Source of the DNA: Antrihabitans stalactiti
Lineage (GTDB): Bacteria > Actinomycetota > Actinomycetes > Mycobacteriales > Mycobacteriaceae
NCBI RefSeq assembly: GCF_012932915.1
Contig: NZ_VCQU01000006.1
Location: 62,001-126,000, forward strand
Direction of reading: 5' to 3'
DNA length: 64,000 nt
The translations under genes and the position numbers were made by a program. Shown here piece after piece: positions 18,393 through 28,485 of the stretch (the first letter of the stretch is position 1; each line of letters opens with the position of its first letter). The notes beneath the pieces were generated by a model, which was not told where the DNA came from, did no database searches, and saw only the letters and a list, made by a program, of their open reading frames with translations.

Positions 18393-19022
18393 ATGGCTAC
18401 CGAGACGTCTGCCGCACCGAATTCCGTCGAGTCGCGAGTCGCCGACCTCCGTGCCCGCGGCGCCAAAGACGAGGCGTGGGAATGGATAACCGGGCTGAAG
18501 GAAAAGGCCGGATCCGATCAAGCCGCTGCCGAAGCGGAACTGAACGAGCTGTTTCGGCTCGGCGTGCCGCCGACCGACCTGGACGGTCCGACCGACGGGA
18601 TCCTCGTCACCACGACGACGAACAGGCTGCTCGACCCGGCGGTCCGTGCGATAACCAGCCTGTGGATGCCCTGGCAGGGCAAGCGCTTCGACTCCGAAGC
18701 GGCGACCGGCGATAACAGGATGGCGGGCGGTATCGCAGCCGTCCCGTCGAAGCTGCTCTGGCCGTTGTACAAGATGAAGGATGCAATCGACGGCAAGCTG
18801 GCGTTCGATTTCAAGACCTATGTCGAGGCCGGCAAGGCCGACCCCGATGTACAGGTCATGGTGATCGACTACGCCGACGTCGAAGACAATCCCGGACTTG
18901 TGATCAGGAGTATTCGCGACGAACTCGTCGAGGTGGTCCCTGGCGCATACCTCGGCAAGATTCTGTACCGGCTGCCCGGTGACAAGTACGAGATGGTCGG
19001 CTTCTTCGCGCTGCACACGTAG
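18393..19022 (+). CDS. Unknown protein of the dioxygenase-P450 cluster (GXWXG/DUF4334-like layout)
   Basis: A 209-residue protein with no signal peptide or membrane segment. Its layout (helical N-terminus, then PTDLDGPTDGILV, MPWQGKRFD, and a C-terminal IRDELVEVVPGAYLGK stretch ending in a Phe-rich strand) recalls the GXWXG plus DUF4334 pair, a possible small lipocalin-like fold. That assignment is weak. The ATG at 18393 has GAAAGG upstream. It lies between the P450 and the GMC oxidoreductase with short gaps, so it may bind or shape a lipid intermediate (inference). Confidence 0.7.
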   Translation: MATETSAAPNSVESRVADLRARGAKDEAWEWITGLKEKAGSDQAAAEAELNELFRLGVPPTDLDGPTDGILVTTTTNRLLDPAVRAITSLWMPWQGKRFDSEAATGDNRMAGGIAAVPSKLLWPLYKMKDAIDGKLAFDFKTYVEAGKADPDVQVMVIDYADVEDNPGLVIRSIRDELVEVVPGAYLGKILYRLPGDKYEMVGFFALHT

Positions 19023-19030
19023 GACTGAAA

Positions 19031-20755
19031 ATGCCATCCGTCGCACCGGCTTTGGCGAATTCGCCGGAGGCGTTGCAAGCGGACTACGACATCGTGATTG
19101 TCGGATCGGGCTACGGCGGTGCCATCACCGCGGCCCGACTCGGCATTGCGAGCGCAGACGCCGGCGGGAAGCTGAAGATCGCGGTTCTCGAGCGGGGCGC
19201 CGAGCATCCGACCGGCACGTTTCCTGAAACCCAGGAAGCTGCTGTCAGTTCGGTCCGTTCGGCGGTGAGCCCACTCGGGTTGATCGAGATCGACCGCAAT
19301 CCGACCGTCGACGTCATACATGCCAACGGACTCGGTGGCACTTCGCTGGTGAACTTCAATGTTGCGATCGTCCCCGATCGCGACGTGTTTCTCGCCTCAT
19401 GGCCCCGTCCGTTTCGAGAATTGGCCGAACGCGATCGCGGCGGTGCCGGTGGCCTGGACGAGTACTTCGATCGAGCGCGAAAGATGCTCGGCGCGAATCG
19501 TTTCCTCGATGGCGAGACGCTCCGGCGAGCGGACGTGTTCGGTCGAATCGCGAAAAATGCCGGGGCCGAGATGGTTCCGCTCGAGATCACCGTCAACAAG
19601 GAAGATCGCGTCACCCGATACGGTGTCGAACGCCGCGCGTGCCCGATGCATGGCGGCGATGGCACCGGCGACAACACGGCGTCGAAGAACACGCTGATGA
19701 CGAACTACCTGCCGATGGCAAAGCATTTCGGCGTCGAACTGTTCACGTGTATCGAGGTGGATCGCGTCGAACAGGCACCCGACGGAAACTGGCGGGTGAT
19801 CGGGAAACGGCGAAGTGGGACAAGAGGATTGCTCGACGAGCCGGTCGTCGTGTCAGCTCGCCGAGTTGTGGTCGCTGCCGGGACACTTGGCACGAGTGGC
19901 ATCCTTCTGCGTTCCAGGGCTGCGGGTTTGGAGTTCTCGACCAGATTGGGCAAGAACTTCAGCGGCAACGGCGACAATTTCGGGATTGCCTACAACACTG
20001 ACCTGAGAACCGACACGCAAGCATGGGCGAGCAGCGATGGTCCGCCGCGGTCCGGGCTGATGTGCGGACCGAGTATCACGATGGCAATGCGATTCGGCGC
20101 AGACCAGGCCGATTTGAGGAAGCGATTCACGGTCGAGGATCTGTCGGTTCCGCGTGCCGTACAGGACGTGTTCCGGCTCGGCCTGATGGCGCTAGCCGCG
20201 GCGAAGTATCCGGATGTCCGACCGTCGAGGGTCAATCGGTGGCGCAAGGACGCGACCTTCAATGTCGATGGCGCAATGAACCATTCGCTCGGATTCTTGA
20301 TCATGGTGCACGACAACTCGGACGGCGAACTCGTCCTGCAGAACGATGGCTCGGTCAAGATCGACTGGCCAGGCGCACCGACCGAGCGTATGTACAAGGA
20401 TGTCGACGACATTCTGAAACCTGCCGTCGAAGCGATCGGCGGCACGTATATCAAGAACCCATGGTGGACGAACGCATTTTTCGGCAATCATCTGATTACT
20501 GCGCACCCGATGGGCGGTTGCGCCACGGCCGACAACGTCGATGGTGGTGTTGTCGATCATGCGGGACGAGTCTTTCGTCCGGACGGCGGGACGTACGACG
20601 GGTTGTACGTCACGGACGGTTCGATCATTCCGCGCGCCATCGGTGTGAATCCATTTCTCACAATATCGATGTTCACCGAACGAGTGGCTGAACATCTTCG
20701 CGCGGAACTCGGGTTGTCCCAGTACGACCCGGCCCGGGAGGCTGACGACAGCTGA
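19031..20755 (+). CDS. GMC-family FAD-dependent oxidoreductase (cholesterol-oxidase-like)
   Basis: A 574-residue GMC oxidoreductase. The FAD-binding motif is IVGSGYGGAITAARLG near residues 20-40, the GMC signature region GLGGTSLVNFNV is near 97, and the C-terminal block includes HPMGGC and GLYVTDGSIIPRAIGVNPFLTI. Overall it is closest to bacterial cholesterol oxidase-like alcohol oxidases/dehydrogenases. It is the last gene of the cluster, starting 8 nt after the preceding stop. A natural role would be oxidation of an alcohol made by the upstream dioxygenase and P450. No Tat signal was seen, so it is probably cytoplasmic. Confidence 0.85.
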   Translation: MPSVAPALANSPEALQADYDIVIVGSGYGGAITAARLGIASADAGGKLKIAVLERGAEHPTGTFPETQEAAVSSVRSAVSPLGLIEIDRNPTVDVIHANGLGGTSLVNFNVAIVPDRDVFLASWPRPFRELAERDRGGAGGLDEYFDRARKMLGANRFLDGETLRRADVFGRIAKNAGAEMVPLEITVNKEDRVTRYGVERRACPMHGGDGTGDNTASKNTLMTNYLPMAKHFGVELFTCIEVDRVEQAPDGNWRVIGKRRSGTRGLLDEPVVVSARRVVVAAGTLGTSGILLRSRAAGLEFSTRLGKNFSGNGDNFGIAYNTDLRTDTQAWASSDGPPRSGLMCGPSITMAMRFGADQADLRKRFTVEDLSVPRAVQDVFRLGLMALAAAKYPDVRPSRVNRWRKDATFNVDGAMNHSLGFLIMVHDNSDGELVLQNDGSVKIDWPGAPTERMYKDVDDILKPAVEAIGGTYIKNPWWTNAFFGNHLITAHPMGGCATADNVDGGVVDHAGRVFRPDGGTYDGLYVTDGSIIPRAIGVNPFLTISMFTERVAEHLRAELGLSQYDPAREADDS

Positions 20756-20847
20756 TCACTGTCACGAGACGCAATTGTTTCCAAACTGATTCCCTGTTTC
20801 GAGCTGCCCGAGCGGCGAATTGGTCGGTTTCATGTAAAGATTCCTCC

Positions 20848-21144
20848 ATGGCGGATGGAGAGTGGGTCGAGCTGACCGAAGCGCTCGCAGTGCTCAAGCG
20901 ACAACTCGTCGACGCGGAGACGACTAGGCCCGACGAACATGGGACCTTCGAGCTCGGCAGGGTCGAGGTCGAGTTTTGCGTCGAGTTGCGAAACCACAGG
21001 CCAGGTGACGAGAAACTGGAGTTCGGCGTCGTCGCTGGTGCAGAGGCAGAACACGACTCCGGCGTCGAGCATCGAATCAAGTTGGTGCTGAATCCCAAAG
21101 ACTTCGAGCGCCCGCTCAAGGGCGCGCGGCACCGGCGGTCATAG
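20848..21144 (+). CDS. Trypco2-domain protein (trypsin-co-occurring domain 2), stand-alone
   Basis: A 98-residue protein whose pattern (LTEALAVLKRQLVDAE, then LGRVEVEFCVELRN and a C-terminal HRIKLVLNPKD) matches the trypco2 domain as I recall it: an N-terminal helix followed by a small beta domain. Trypco2 domains are described as parts of bacterial conflict and protease-effector systems, usually next to a trypsin-like protease or ATPase. Here no such partner lies nearby. The ATG at 20848 lacks a strong ribosome-binding site. Confidence 0.6.
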   Translation: MADGEWVELTEALAVLKRQLVDAETTRPDEHGTFELGRVEVEFCVELRNHRPGDEKLEFGVVAGAEAEHDSGVEHRIKLVLNPKDFERPLKGARHRRS

Positions 21145-21277
21145 GTTCGCCCGACCCACGCCGCAAGGCAATTTGTAACCCACATGCGCAATTGCCTCTG
21201 CGGCGAACAAATTGGCTTGCGGGGCAAGGCTCCGCCGGAATTCGACGCCGGTTCTATGGTCCGCCTACCCTGAAAGT

Positions 21278-21691
21278 GTGACTGCACCTGCCGAGACGCG
21301 CGGCCGCCTGCTTGCGCCTTTGGGTGCGGCGGTTGCAGGGGTCGGTGCGCTGACGCTGCTGCATTTCCGCGATCCGCATGTCTCGCATTCGTACGGCGTG
21401 TGTCCATTTCATGAGTTGACGGGCTTGTGGTGCCCAGGCTGCGGTGGGCTTCGTGCGATGAACAATCTGACCAACGGTGATGTCGTCGGGTCGCTGTCGA
21501 GCAACGTACTCATCGTGCCGGTTCTGCTCCTGGCAGCGCTCGCATGGCTGATGTGGGTCGACCGGCTCTGGCATGATCGCCCGCGCGGCAAGATCGTGTT
21601 CACGAAGGTTCATGGGGCGGTGTTGGCCGTGGCTCTTGTCGGATTCACGGTCCTGCGAAACACTCCATGGGGAACTTGGCTAAGCCCCTAG
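21278..21691 (+). CDS. DUF2752 membrane protein
   Basis: A 137-residue protein with three predicted membrane helices (about 12-30, 72-90 and 110-127) and the DUF2752 signature CPFHELTGLWCPGCGGLRA, a cysteine-rich loop between helices 1 and 2. The family is common in actinobacteria and has no known function. The GTG at 21278 is chosen as it begins just before the first helix. The next small gene starts 9 nt downstream. Confidence 0.85.
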   Translation: MTAPAETRGRLLAPLGAAVAGVGALTLLHFRDPHVSHSYGVCPFHELTGLWCPGCGGLRAMNNLTNGDVVGSLSSNVLIVPVLLLAALAWLMWVDRLWHDRPRGKIVFTKVHGAVLAVALVGFTVLRNTPWGTWLSP

Positions 21692-21700
21692 GAGATCTGG

Positions 21701-21898
21701 GTGACCGATTCGCTCAAGGCCCGCGTGCGCGAGAAATTGTTGCGCCAAATTGCCGAAGACGGTGGTACGGCTGCCGACCTTGCCGAGGCTGACGACCCCC
21801 GGCTGATCACGCTCGAATCCGATCTTGCGACGCTCGACGAGGTCGATGACGACGACCCGATCGTCGACGAACTCGCCACTCGCTACTGGGTGCCGTAG
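21701..21898 (+). CDS. Small acidic protein, unknown
   Basis: A 65-residue, very acidic protein (DEVDDDDPIVDELA near the C-terminus) with a helical N-terminus (LKARVREKLLRQIAEDGG). The GTG start has AGGAG upstream, and only 9 nt separate it from the DUF2752 gene, so the two are probably co-expressed. It is convergent with the M1 peptidase gene. No family is recognised. Confidence 0.65.
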   Translation: MTDSLKARVREKLLRQIAEDGGTAADLAEADDPRLITLESDLATLDEVDDDDPIVDELATRYWVP

Positions 21899-21899
21899 T

Positions 21900-23228
21900 T
21901 CACGACCGAGGGGAGAGCTCCGGCAGCGTCTTCTCGTTCAGCCAGGCATCCCACAGCGGGCGTAGCGGAAAACGCGCATAATGCGACGCGAGGTCGGTGA
22001 ACTCCTCGGTGGTGACCGACGAGTGCCGATGCTTCGCGGTCCAGGTGCGGAGCAAATCGAAGAATTTGGTGTCGCGCAACTCGTTTCGCAGTGCGTGCAG
22101 TGTGAGCGCACCACGTTTGTAGACCCGGTCGTCGAACATCAGCTCCGGACCGGGGTCGCCGATCGTGATGTCCTGCGGCAGCCGGGACAGGTTGTGGCGG
22201 GCAGCCTTCGCCAACTGCTCTGCAGTCGGACCGCCCGAGTTCTCCGACCACAACCATTCGGCGTAGGTCGCGAAACCCTCGTGCAACCAGATGTCGCGCC
22301 ACACACGAATCGTCAAGCTGTTGCCGAACCACTGATGGGCGAGCTCATGCGCCACAAGGCGTTCCGCGCCCCGCCTACCATCGCAGTGATTCGCGCCGAA
22401 GATCGAGATGCCCTGCGCTTCGATCGGGATCTCGAGCTTGTCGTCGGTCACGACGACCGTGTAATCGGCAAAAGGATACGGCCCGAACAACTTTACGAAG
22501 GTCCGAAGCATCTGGGGCTGCCGGGCGAAGTCGTGGTCGAACTCGGCACGGAGTCGGGGCGGCACGACGGCGTTCATCGGAACGTCCTCACGGCCGATCC
22601 GCCGCCGCTCGTACTGACCGATCTGAATCGTCGCGAGGTAGCTCGCCATCGGTTCGGACTGCTCGTACACCCACGTCGTTTGGCTCGACTTGACCTGCTT
22701 ACGCATCAGTGTGCCGTTTGCCAGAGCGTAGAACGGCGAGTCGGTCGTGATCGAAATGCGGTAGCTGGCTTTGGAACTCGGGTGATCGTCGCACGGGAAC
22801 CACGACGCGGCACCGTTGGGTTGGCTGGCGACGATGACGCCTTCGCTGAGTTCCTCCCAGCCGACCTCACCCCACGGGCCCCTGATCGGCTTCGGCGTTC
22901 CGGCGTATTGGACGACGATGGACAGCACTCCGCCCGACGGAATCTTCTCCTGCGGCGTGATGACCAACTTTCCGCGCTGGTGGGCGTACTTCTCGGCGCG
23001 CGACCCGTTGACCGTCACCTTCGAGACCGTGAGGCTCTGCGACAAGTCCAGAGCGAACTTGGTGCGGATCGCAGTGGTAACCGCGGTGATAGTCGCTTTG
23101 CCTGCGAGCCGGTTGCTGGCGACCTTGTACTGCAGTTCGAGCTCGTATCGCGAAACCCGGTACCCACGATTGCCGTTCTGCGGCAGGTACGGATCGATGG
23201 GCTCCTCGTAGAACTTGGCTGTCGGCAT
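21900..23228 (-). CDS. M1-family zinc aminopeptidase (short form)
   Basis: A 442-residue metallopeptidase. The zinc site is complete: His294-Glu-Leu-Ala-His298 and Glu317 in the classic HExxHx18E spacing. The substrate-side motif reads EAQGISIF, and the N-terminal beta domain is present. The C-terminal helical domain of full-length aminopeptidase N is absent, giving a short M1 enzyme. The ATG at 23228 shares its A with the TGA stop of the upstream NRPS gene (TGATG), so the peptidase is translationally coupled to that synthetase. No signal peptide was seen. The coupling suggests it trims or recycles the synthetase product. Confidence 0.9.
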   Translation of the reverse strand: MPTAKFYEEPIDPYLPQNGNRGYRVSRYELELQYKVASNRLAGKATITAVTTAIRTKFALDLSQSLTVSKVTVNGSRAEKYAHQRGKLVITPQEKIPSGGVLSIVVQYAGTPKPIRGPWGEVGWEELSEGVIVASQPNGAASWFPCDDHPSSKASYRISITTDSPFYALANGTLMRKQVKSSQTTWVYEQSEPMASYLATIQIGQYERRRIGREDVPMNAVVPPRLRAEFDHDFARQPQMLRTFVKLFGPYPFADYTVVVTDDKLEIPIEAQGISIFGANHCDGRRGAERLVAHELAHQWFGNSLTIRVWRDIWLHEGFATYAEWLWSENSGGPTAEQLAKAARHNLSRLPQDITIGDPGPELMFDDRVYKRGALTLHALRNELRDTKFFDLLRTWTAKHRHSSVTTEEFTDLASHYARFPLRPLWDAWLNEKTLPELSPRS

Positions 23229-26200
23229 CAACAATCACCGGTCCACGGAGCGACGGGATTGCCTTGCCAGCGCGTCGACGGTGGGACCGAATCGCCCCGC
23301 ATGACCAACGACGCCGGCCCGACGGTTGCGCCGTCGCCGACGCTCGCTGCGGGGAGGGCGACACAATGCGGTCCGAGAGTTGCTCCCGCTCCTAGCGTCA
23401 CGGTGTCCATAGCCATGATCCGATCATGGAACAGATGAGTCTGCACGACGCACCCCCGCTCCACTGTTGCCCCGTCGCCCAGAGTCACGAGATCTGCCTC
23501 TGGGAGCCAATAGGATTCGCACCATACGCCACGGCCGATCTTTGCGCCGAGTGCGCGAAGCCACATGTTGAGAACTGCTGTTCCCGTCGCGGCACGAGCG
23601 AACCACGGAGCCGCGACCGTCTCGACGAACGCGTCCGACACCTCGTTGCGCCAGACGAACGAGCTCCACAGTGGGTGCTCGATCTTCTCGATGCGGCCGA
23701 CCATCAGCCATTTCGCGGCGACCGAAATACCGCCGGCCACAGCGCCTGCGACCAGCATGACCACGCCGCTCAGCGCTGACGCCAGCCACCAGTCGACAGT
23801 CGACGCCAGCCACGCGAGGGTGAACAGCACGGCGAGGCCGATGCCGAAGGTGACCATCACGGGTAGCAGGCGGCAGGTTTCGACCAGGGCGCGTGCGACT
23901 TTCAATTTCGCGGGCGGGTGGAACGTGCGCTCGACGTCCGCTTCGTTCGCGGAACGCCGCAGCCGGACCGGTGGACTACCCAGCCACGACGACCCTGCTT
24001 TCGACTTCGACGGTGCGGCCGAGAGCACCGCCACTAGGCCGTTCTTGGGGACCCGCCGGCCTGGCGCGGTCATGCCCGAGTTGCCGAGGAATGCGCGCTT
24101 GCCGACCTTCGCTTCGGCAATGTGCATCCAGCCGCCGCCGAGTTCGTAGCTTGCGACCATCGTGTCGTCGGCCAGGAATGCGCCGTCGGCGACGGTCGTG
24201 AACTTCGGCAGAACCAGGGCAGTCGAAATCTCGGTGTCCTTACCGACGTTCGCGCCGAGCAGGCGCAGCCAACCGGGCGTCAACAGGCTCGCGTACAGGG
24301 GGAACAGGAAGGTCCGGGCGGCGTCCATCAGTCGCTCGGTGGACCACACCTGCCAACCGACCCGACTGCGGACCGGATAGTGCCCTTCCTTCAGCCCGAT
24401 GCCGAGCAGTCGCACGGCGATTACCGTCGCGACGGCGAACACGCTGAGGCTGAGTAGCGTCGCAAATGGGAGGACGATCAGCGTCTGCAACGCCGCCGAC
24501 AACAGCGTTTTCTCGTCCTTGATCCACCACCCGATCAGCGCGATGCCGGCTGCGAGTCCGGCAATCGGCATCGCGCCCAGCGCAATCGATGTGAGACCGA
24601 ATACGACGACCCAATGGGGTGCGCGGGGCGGCGTTTGCTCCGGCCAGGGATAGGAGGCCTTGCCGACCTTCACGGCAGGCGAGCCCGCCCATTCCTGCCC
24701 TGCCTTGACCTTGCCGATGACGCCGGACCCGGCAGCGACGACGGCATTGCGGCCGACCTGGGCGCCCGGCAACAACGTGGACCGCGCGCCGACAACCGCG
24801 CCCGGACCGATGGTCACCTTGCCGATGTGCACCACATCGCCGTCGATCCAGTGGCCCGACAGGTCGACCTCGGGCTCGATCGAGCAACCGTCGCCGAGTT
24901 CCAGCATGCCGGTGACCGGCGGCAGTGTGTGCAGGTCTACGCCGCGGCCGATCTTCGCGCCGAGTGCGCGAGCGAACGGGACCATCCATGGTGCACCGGA
25001 AAGGTTTTCGGCGCCGCTGGCCTCGGACAGACGCAACGCGACCCACAGCCGGATATGGACCGATCCGCCTCGCGGATAGGAACCCGGTGTCAGATCGCGC
25101 AGGAGTATTCGCGCACCGACCACGCAGATCGCCATCCTGCCGATCGGTGTGATGAACAGGAAGAAGAAGAGTGCGGTCCACCACCACGACAAGGTTGGAA
25201 TCAACGGATTGACGTGCGAGAAGATGTTCGCGGCCAGCGCCAGCCACGTGACCCATTGCAGACCGGTGAGGGTCATCAGTGGCACGGTCAGCGCGATCTG
25301 CAGCAGTTGGCTCGATCGGGGAGTGGGCTTGACCAGCCGCGGTTCGACATCCTCCTTCGGCGCGAACTCGTCGAGCATGTCGGCAAGCGATCCGAGCCGG
25401 GGATGGTCGTACAACTGCGCGACCGTGACTTCGGGGAAGCGCTCCCGCAACGCCGTCACCAACTGTGCCGCTGCGAGCGAGCCACCGCCGACTTCGAAGA
25501 AATCCAGGTCAGGGCCGGTGATTTCGGCGCCGAGGACCGATGTCCACAGTCCCGCGACCCACCCCGCCGTTCCCGTCAATCCGTGGTCGACGGCGTCGTC
25601 TGCCCCGGGAAGTGGCCAGGGCAATGCTGCGCGGTCGACCTTTCCGGACGTTCGCGTCGGCAGTTCGTCGACGAGCGCCAGCCGCGGGACGAGGGCGGCA
25701 GGCAAGTGCTCGGCCAGTTCCTCGCGCGCGGCCTTGACGTCGAAATCCGGATCAGCGCTCGCCACATAGCCGACGAGAATTTGATGGCCGGCAGTCGTGG
25801 TCCGAACGGCAGCAGCGCCGCCCGCGACACCGTTCAGATTTTGCAGGGCGACGTCGACCTCGCCGAGTTCGATCCGGCGACCGCCGAGCTTGACCTGGTC
25901 GTCTGCGCGTCCGATGAAGATCAGCCCGGACGGCTCCAGCCGGACCAGGTCGCCGCTGCGATAGGCGCGGTCCCAGCCCAAGGTGGCCATCGGTGCGTAC
26001 TTCTCCGCGTCCTTCGCCGCGTCGAGGTAGCGCGCAAGGCCGACGCCGCCGATCACGAGTTCGCCGGTTTCGCCCACAGGGACCGGTCTGTCGTCGCTGT
26101 CGACCACGGCGAGGTCCCAGCCGTCGAGAGGCAGCCCGATGCTGACCGGCACCCCCGGCGTCATCTGCGCCGCGCACGCGACGACTGTCGCCTCGGTCGG

Positions 26201-27098
26201 TCCGTAGGTGTTCCAGACTTCGCGTCCGACCGCGAGGCGGTCGACGAGGTCGGGCGGGCACGCCTCGCCACCGAAGATCAACAGCCGCACGGCTTCCAGC
26301 GCTTCCGCGGGCCACATCGACGCCAGGGTCGGGACTGTCGAGACAACGCTGACTTCGTGGGCGATCAACCATGGTCCGAGGTCCATGCCGCTGCGAACGA
26401 GCGCGCGGGGAGCGGGGACCAGGCAAGCGCCGTAGCGCCACGCAAGCCACATCTCCTCGCACGACGCGTCGAAGGCGACCGATAGTCCGGCGAGGACGCG
26501 GTCGCCTGGCCCGATCGGTTCTTCCTGGAGGAACAAGCGCGATTCGGCATCGACGAACGCAGCGGCGTTGCGGTGGCTGACGGCAACACCTTTCGGCGTG
26601 CCTGTCGAACCGGAGGTGAAGATGACCCACGCGTCGTCCTCGACGGTCGGCGGCCGCGTCGAACCTTCGCGCATCGGAACGGTCGAGTCGACGCCGTCAC
26701 CGGTGATGATCGCCGTGACCTGAGCTTCGCCGAACACCAACTCGGCTCGCTCCTCGGGGTCGTCGGCGTCGACCGGCACATACGCAGCCCCGGCCTGCAG
26801 GATCGACAGGATTGCGACGTAGAGCGAGTACGAGCCGGACGGCATCCGCACGCCGACCCGGTCACCTGCACGCACGCCCGTGCGCTCGAGCCATGCGGCG
26901 CCTTCGGCGACCTCGGCAAGCAACTCTTCGTACGACAGTTGAACGTGACCGTCGTCGATTGCGGGCGCATCGGGGAACGCGGCTGCGGTTGCGGCGAGGA
27001 TGTCGATAAGCGTCCGCGGCGGTGCTGCCAATCCGGAGCGCAGGTACTCCGACGGGACCTGCGCAATCGGATCGACATCGTTCGACTGGACTGCCAAG
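23228..27098 (-). CDS. Pls/PosA-type membrane NRPS (adenylation-carrier-membrane/LbH)
   Basis: A single-module synthetase of about 1290 residues, the size and layout of epsilon-poly-L-lysine synthetase. The adenylation domain is at about 20-500 (FTSGSTGTPKG; NTYGPTEA; YRSGDLVR). The carrier domain near 515-590 carries the phosphopantetheine serine in VGGGSL. The C-terminal half has about six membrane segments between left-handed beta-helix (hexapeptide) stretches. There is no normal condensation or thioesterase domain. The A4 segment FDASCEEMW places Glu at the third specificity-code position, as in ornithine and diaminobutyrate codes, so a basic amino acid polymer is plausible. The TTG at 27098 is preferred because AAGGTGGG precedes it; an ATG at 27115 has no ribosome-binding site. 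Confidence 0.88.
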
Positions 27099-27186
27099 CT
27101 TGCCCACCTTCGCATTTGCGGTCGGATTGAAGCCCCGTTATCTCACGGCTTTCTTACCGTCAGATGAACGACGCTAATTCTGCCTG

Positions 27187-27230
27187 CTGTGAGTCTTTTT
27201 GGAGTCCAGGGACTCCGAAAAGACTCACAG
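27187..27230. repeat. Palindromic repeat, copy 1
   Basis: The arms 27189-27207 and 27210-27228 pair with one wobble around a 2-nt spacer, extended by CT/AG on the outside. It lies between the divergent NRPS and thiolase genes and ends 20 nt before the thiolase start. The family core is GTGAGTCTTTTNGGAGTC and its reverse complement. Confidence 0.9.
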
Positions 27231-27249
27231 GTGGTCTAGCGTCGGTTGG

Positions 27250-28485
27250 ATGGCGGCATCCGATGTTTACGTCCTCGGTGGTTACCAAACCGACTTCGCC
27301 CGAAATTGGCATCGCGACGGGCTGGGCTTCGATGCGCTGTTCGGCGAGGCGGTCCCCAAGACCCTCGACGCATCCGGCGTCGGTCCCGAACACATCGAAG
27401 TCATCCACGTCGGCAACGCGTTCGGTCAATTGTTCACTGGGCAAGGACATCTGGGTGGCATGGCGGCCACGGTCGTGCCGGAACTGTGGGGTGTGCCCGC
27501 CACCTCGCACGAAGGCGCGTGCGCGTCGGGGAGCCTCGCGGTCCTCGCTGCGATGGCCGACCTTGGGTCCGGCCGCTACGACTGCGCGCTGGTCATCGGC
27601 GCGGAACTGGAAAAGACTGTCCCCGGTGAGGTGGGCGCCAAAAACATGGGTGCCGCCGCCTGGGTCGGTCACGAAGCGCAGGACACGAACTTCGTCTGGC
27701 CGCGCACCTTCAGCCTGCTCGCCGACGAGTACGACCGCCGCTACGGCATCGACGACGCTCATCTACGCGCGGTCAGCGAACTCAATATCGCCAACGCACG
27801 CGCGAATCCGCTGGCACAGACCAGGAAGTGGGCATACGCACCGGGCAGCTTCACCGCCGATGACGAGCTGAACCCTGTGGTCGACGGACGGTTGCGCAGG
27901 CAGGATTGCAGTCAGCTCACCGACGGTGCGGCTGGCGTCGTACTCGTGTCGGAGCGATTCCTACAGCAGCATGCACGGAAGCCTGGCGTTCGCATCAGCG
28001 GCTGGGGGCACCGGACCGTCGGGTTGCCGCTCGACCGCAAGCTCGAAGCCAGCGCCGACGACCCGTACGTTCTGCCGCACGTACGCCGGACCGTTCTCGA
28101 CGCACTCGGTAGAGCCGGCGTCGACAGCATCGACCGTATCGACGGCGTCGAGGTGCACGATTGCTTTTCGATGTCGGAGTACCTCGCTATCGACCATCTC
28201 GGCGTCACGCCGCCAGGCGAGAGTTGGAAGGCGATCGAATCGGGCGAGATCGCCCGCGATGGGCGGCTGCCGATCAATCCGACCGGCGGCTTGATCGGTG
28301 GTGGTCACCCCGTGGGCGCCACCGGTGTTCGGATGCTCGTCGATTCGGCGAAACAGGTCACCGGCACCGCAGGCGATTGCCAGGTCGACGGCGCCGAGAA
28401 ATTCGCTACTTTGAATATCGGTGGCAGTACCACCACCGTGGTGAGTTTCGTTGTCGAGGGCGGGGATTTGGGAGTGGCGCCGTGA
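27250..28485 (+). CDS. Thiolase-family acetyl-CoA acetyltransferase / lipid-transfer protein
   Basis: A 411-residue thiolase-fold enzyme that would cleave or condense acyl-CoA chains. The nucleophilic cysteine is in HEGACASGSL, and the second active-site blocks are VEVHDCFS and GGLIGGGHPVGATG. This pattern is nearer to SCP2-type thiolases and lipid-transfer proteins than to biosynthetic thiolases. The ATG at 27250 is chosen, because upstream in-frame sequence reads through the palindromic repeat. The stop overlaps the next gene by four bases (GTGA), so a dioxygenase is co-translated. Confidence 0.88.
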   Translation: MAASDVYVLGGYQTDFARNWHRDGLGFDALFGEAVPKTLDASGVGPEHIEVIHVGNAFGQLFTGQGHLGGMAATVVPELWGVPATSHEGACASGSLAVLAAMADLGSGRYDCALVIGAELEKTVPGEVGAKNMGAAAWVGHEAQDTNFVWPRTFSLLADEYDRRYGIDDAHLRAVSELNIANARANPLAQTRKWAYAPGSFTADDELNPVVDGRLRRQDCSQLTDGAAGVVLVSERFLQQHARKPGVRISGWGHRTVGLPLDRKLEASADDPYVLPHVRRTVLDALGRAGVDSIDRIDGVEVHDCFSMSEYLAIDHLGVTPPGESWKAIESGEIARDGRLPINPTGGLIGGGHPVGATGVRMLVDSAKQVTGTAGDCQVDGAEKFATLNIGGSTTTVVSFVVEGGDLGVAP

